Assembly: GCA_024508855.1 (NCBI GenBank)
Contig: JANINJ010000026.1
Span: forward strand, 62,001 to 126,000
Source of the DNA: Xanthobacteraceae bacterium
Lineage (GTDB): Bacteria; Pseudomonadota; Alphaproteobacteria; Rhizobiales; Xanthobacteraceae
Direction: 5' to 3'
Length of the DNA: 64,000 nucleotides
Shown: one piece after another, positions 62,097 through 64,000 of the stretch
How positions within the stretch are numbered: position 1 is the stretch's first letter
Layout: each line of letters opens with the position of its first letter
Program-made: the position numbers and the translations under genes
Notes under the pieces: model-generated
What the model was told of the DNA's origin: nothing
The model's database searches: none
The model's input: only the letters and a program-made list of their open reading frames with translations

Positions 62097-63320
62097 ATGC
62101 AGGCCAGCCTCAAAACGCAATGCTGCATCGTTGGCGGCGGTCCCGCCGGGATGATGCTCGGCTATCTGCTGGGGCGGGCGGGTATCGAGACGCTGGTGCT
62201 TGAGAAGCACGCCGACTTCTTCCGCGATTTTCGCGGCGACACGGTACATCCGTCCACGTTGCAGGTGATGGACGAACTCGGACTGATCGACGATTTCCTG
62301 AAACTCCCGCATGACAAACTGCAGAAACTCGACGGCTACTTCGGCACGACCACGCTGCGGCTTGCTGATATCAGCCGCACCGGCGCGAAACATCCGTTCA
62401 TTGCTTTCATGCCGCAGTGGGATTTCCTGAATTTCCTCCGCGACAAGGGGCAGCGGTATCCGAAACTGAAGGTCATGATGAGCACCGAAGCGACCGATCT
62501 GCTCTGGTCGGACGGCGTGGTGACCGGGGTAAAGGCCAAGGGCCCAGAGGGGCCGATCGAGATCAGCGCCGACCTGGTTGTGGCATGCGATGGACGACAC
62601 TCGGTGGTTCGCCCCAGCGCCAAGCTCGATGTCGAGGAAATCGGGGCGCCCATGGATGTGCTCTGGTTCCGGGTCAGCAAGGGTTCCGAAAGCGAGAGTG
62701 TGCTGGCGCGGATCGAAAGCGGCAAGATGATGGTGACGCTTGACCGGGGCACTTATTGGCAATGTGCCTACGTGATTGCCAAAGGGCAGTACGAGGTGGT
62801 GAAGGCTCGGGGGATCGAAGCTTTTCGCGCCGACGTTGTCGAACTTGCTCCCATTCTCAAATCGGGAATAGCGGACGTCAAAAGCTGGGATGACGTGAAA
62901 TTGCTGACGGTCGCGATCAACAGATTGACGCGATGGACGCGGCCCGGGCTGCTCTGCATCGGAGATGCGGCGCACGCGATGTCGCCGGTCGGCGGCGTAG
63001 GCATCAACCTTGCAGTGCAGGATGCAGTTGCTACCGCGAACCTGCTGGCGGCGAAGATGTTGAAAGGCCGTCTATCCGAGGACGATCTCGATGCCGTACG
63101 TCGGCGGCGCGAGTTCCCGGTTCGGATGACGCAGGCCATGCAGGTGATCGTGCAGAACAACGTCATCACGTTGGCGCTCAAGCCCGGTAGTGAGCCGATC
63201 AAGCCGCCACTGTTCGCGCGCGTTGTCAACGCCATGCCATGGCTACAGGGAATAACCGCGCGGTTCATCGCCATCGGTGTGCGGCCTGAACACGTCCACT
63301 CGCCGGAGGCGATCTCCTAG
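62097..63320 (+). CDS. FAD-dependent aromatic monooxygenase (PHBH/UbiH-like)
   Basis: 407 residues. A class A flavoprotein hydroxylase that probably acts on an aromatic or phenolic substrate with NAD(P)H and oxygen. Marks: CCIVGGGPAGMMLGYLLGRAG (about 8-28) for FAD ADP, VVACDGRHSVVRPSAKLDVEE (about 160-180) with the DG motif, and CIGDAAHAMSPVGGVGINLAVQDAV (about 286-310). AGGAG precedes the ATG. It is divergent from the transporter operon and converges on the SDR gene with a four-base overlap of stops. Substrate not readable. Confidence 0.92.
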   Translation: MQASLKTQCCIVGGGPAGMMLGYLLGRAGIETLVLEKHADFFRDFRGDTVHPSTLQVMDELGLIDDFLKLPHDKLQKLDGYFGTTTLRLADISRTGAKHPFIAFMPQWDFLNFLRDKGQRYPKLKVMMSTEATDLLWSDGVVTGVKAKGPEGPIEISADLVVACDGRHSVVRPSAKLDVEEIGAPMDVLWFRVSKGSESESVLARIESGKMMVTLDRGTYWQCAYVIAKGQYEVVKARGIEAFRADVVELAPILKSGIADVKSWDDVKLLTVAINRLTRWTRPGLLCIGDAAHAMSPVGGVGINLAVQDAVATANLLAAKMLKGRLSEDDLDAVRRRREFPVRMTQAMQVIVQNNVITLALKPGSEPIKPPLFARVVNAMPWLQGITARFIAIGVRPEHVHSPEAIS

Positions 63321-64000
63321 CCCGAAATGGAAAAGCCGCCGTCGACCGGAATAGCAGTGCCGGTGACGAAGTCGGATGCGGCCGAGCTCAGGAAGACGGC
63401 AATTCCCGCGAAGTCGGCGGAGACACCCCACCGTGCCGCCGGCGTACGGGCCAACACCTTGCCGTGCAGACCGTCGACTTCCTGACGAGCCCGCTGGGTC
63501 AATTCCGTGTCGATCCAGCCGGGGAGGATCGCATTGACCTGAATGTTGTCCGCCGCCCAGGCACAGGCGCAGGAACGGGTGAACTGCACGATGCCGCCTT
63601 TGCTTGCAGCATAGGCCGGCGCGAAACTGGCGCCGAAGATCGACATCATCGAGCCGATATTGATGATCTTGCCACCGCCCGTGGTCTTCATGGCAGCGTG
63701 CGCCGCTTGCGAGCACAAGAACGCGCTGGTGAGGTTGGTGCTGATGACGGCATTCCATTCGTCGGCGGCCAGATCCTGCGGCGGCTTGCGGATGTTGATG
63801 CCGGCATTGTTGACGAGAATATCGAGCCGTCCGAATTGATCGGCCGTGCGCGCCACTGCGGTTTTGACCGCGTTGCGGTCGGTGACGTCGGCCTCTATGG
63901 CAACGGCCTTGCCGCCTGCCTTGGCGATCCCGTCTGCGGCCGCGACTGACTTGGTCCGGTTCCTGCCGACAATCACGACGGCGGCGCCCGCATCCGCCAA
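63317..64000 (-). CDS. SDR-family oxidoreductase, N-terminus beyond the right edge
   Basis: The visible 227 residues begin inside the Rossmann fold (ADAGAAVVIVGRNRTK), so the glycine-rich TGxxxGIG and the start codon lie beyond 64000. The rest is typical of classical short-chain dehydrogenases: NNAGIN (about 65-70), the active-site Ser in IINIGSMMS, YAASKGG with catalytic Tyr and Lys (about 130-136), NAILPGWIDTELT, and the C-terminal FLSSAASDFVTGTAIPVDGGFSISG. Resembles gluconate 5-dehydrogenase and 3-oxoacyl-ACP reductase relatives; substrate unknown. Its stop overlaps that of the convergent monooxygenase. Confidence 0.93.
   Translation of the reverse strand: MADAGAAVVIVGRNRTKSVAAADGIAKAGGKAVAIEADVTDRNAVKTAVARTADQFGRLDILVNNAGINIRKPPQDLAADEWNAVISTNLTSAFLCSQAAHAAMKTTGGGKIINIGSMMSIFGASFAPAYAASKGGIVQFTRSCACAWAADNIQVNAILPGWIDTELTQRARQEVDGLHGKVLARTPAARWGVSADFAGIAVFLSSAASDFVTGTAIPVDGGFSISG

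Overview
The window looks like a piece of chromosome from an alphaproteobacterium of the Nitrobacteraceae/Bradyrhizobiaceae (Bradyrhizobium, Rhodopseudomonas, Tardiphaga or Afipia type). The reasons are the ndvB/ndvD/ndvC set for beta-1,3;1,6-glucans, a phosphatidylcholine synthase, SdhE next to Mfd, an IalB-like secreted protein, and high G+C with sparse short gaps. The genus cannot be fixed from sequence reading alone.

Region 1 (1 to about 11,900) is a lower-G+C accessory island lying on the 3' side of a tRNA-Lys(UUU) gene (11940-12015, minus strand), a classic integration position. It holds one tight plus-strand operon: the C-terminal part of an unknown protein cut by the window edge, a 2035-residue DUF1998/MZB-type DEAD/DEAH helicase (Druantia DruE-like), a 5-methylcytosine DNA methyltransferase and a Vsr mismatch endonuclease. 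A probable PD-(D/E)XK nuclease converges on it. Behind lies a noncoding stretch of about 700 bases packed with perfect inverted repeats, then three small unknown genes (one HTH-like, one HEPN-like). I read the block as a phage-defence island combining a Druantia-like module with a Dcm/Vsr/nuclease restriction-modification module.

Region 2 (12,100-19,200) is envelope glucan synthesis: ndvB (GH17 plus GT2 synthase), an ndvD-like secreted protein and ndvC (GH17 plus membrane domain), followed by a small membrane protein and a SPOR-type protein. Region 3 (19,300-29,700) is housekeeping: glmU, glmS, a DUF502 protein, recG, sdhE and mfd. Region 4 (29,700-42,300) has a degenerate GGDEF protein, a degenerate AMP-ligase coupled to a YejA-like peptide-binding protein, an IalB-like protein with a strong terminator, hspQ, an AEC transporter, a UbiH-type hydroxylase, pcs-terC, a quinone oxidoreductase and rimO.

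Region 5 (42,300-49,300) is a nitrite assimilation locus. A near-perfect sigma-54 promoter precedes an FNT transporter, followed by a PP2C phosphatase-Ser/Thr kinase fusion with a membrane tail, a siroheme nitrite reductase (NirA type), its Fe-S/flavoprotein partner and a 48-residue membrane peptide.

Region 6 (49,300-64,000) is catabolic and transport: pxpABC 5-oxoprolinase, an RraA-like protein and cupin, a PheC-like periplasmic protein, amidase, 2-hydroxyacid dehydrogenase and a complete CUT1-type ABC importer reading in one direction, then a divergent FAD monooxygenase and an SDR dehydrogenase cut by the right edge. Two copies of a palindromic MITE-like repeat (about 127 and 154 bp) sit in two convergent gaps (40814-40940 and 53308-53461).
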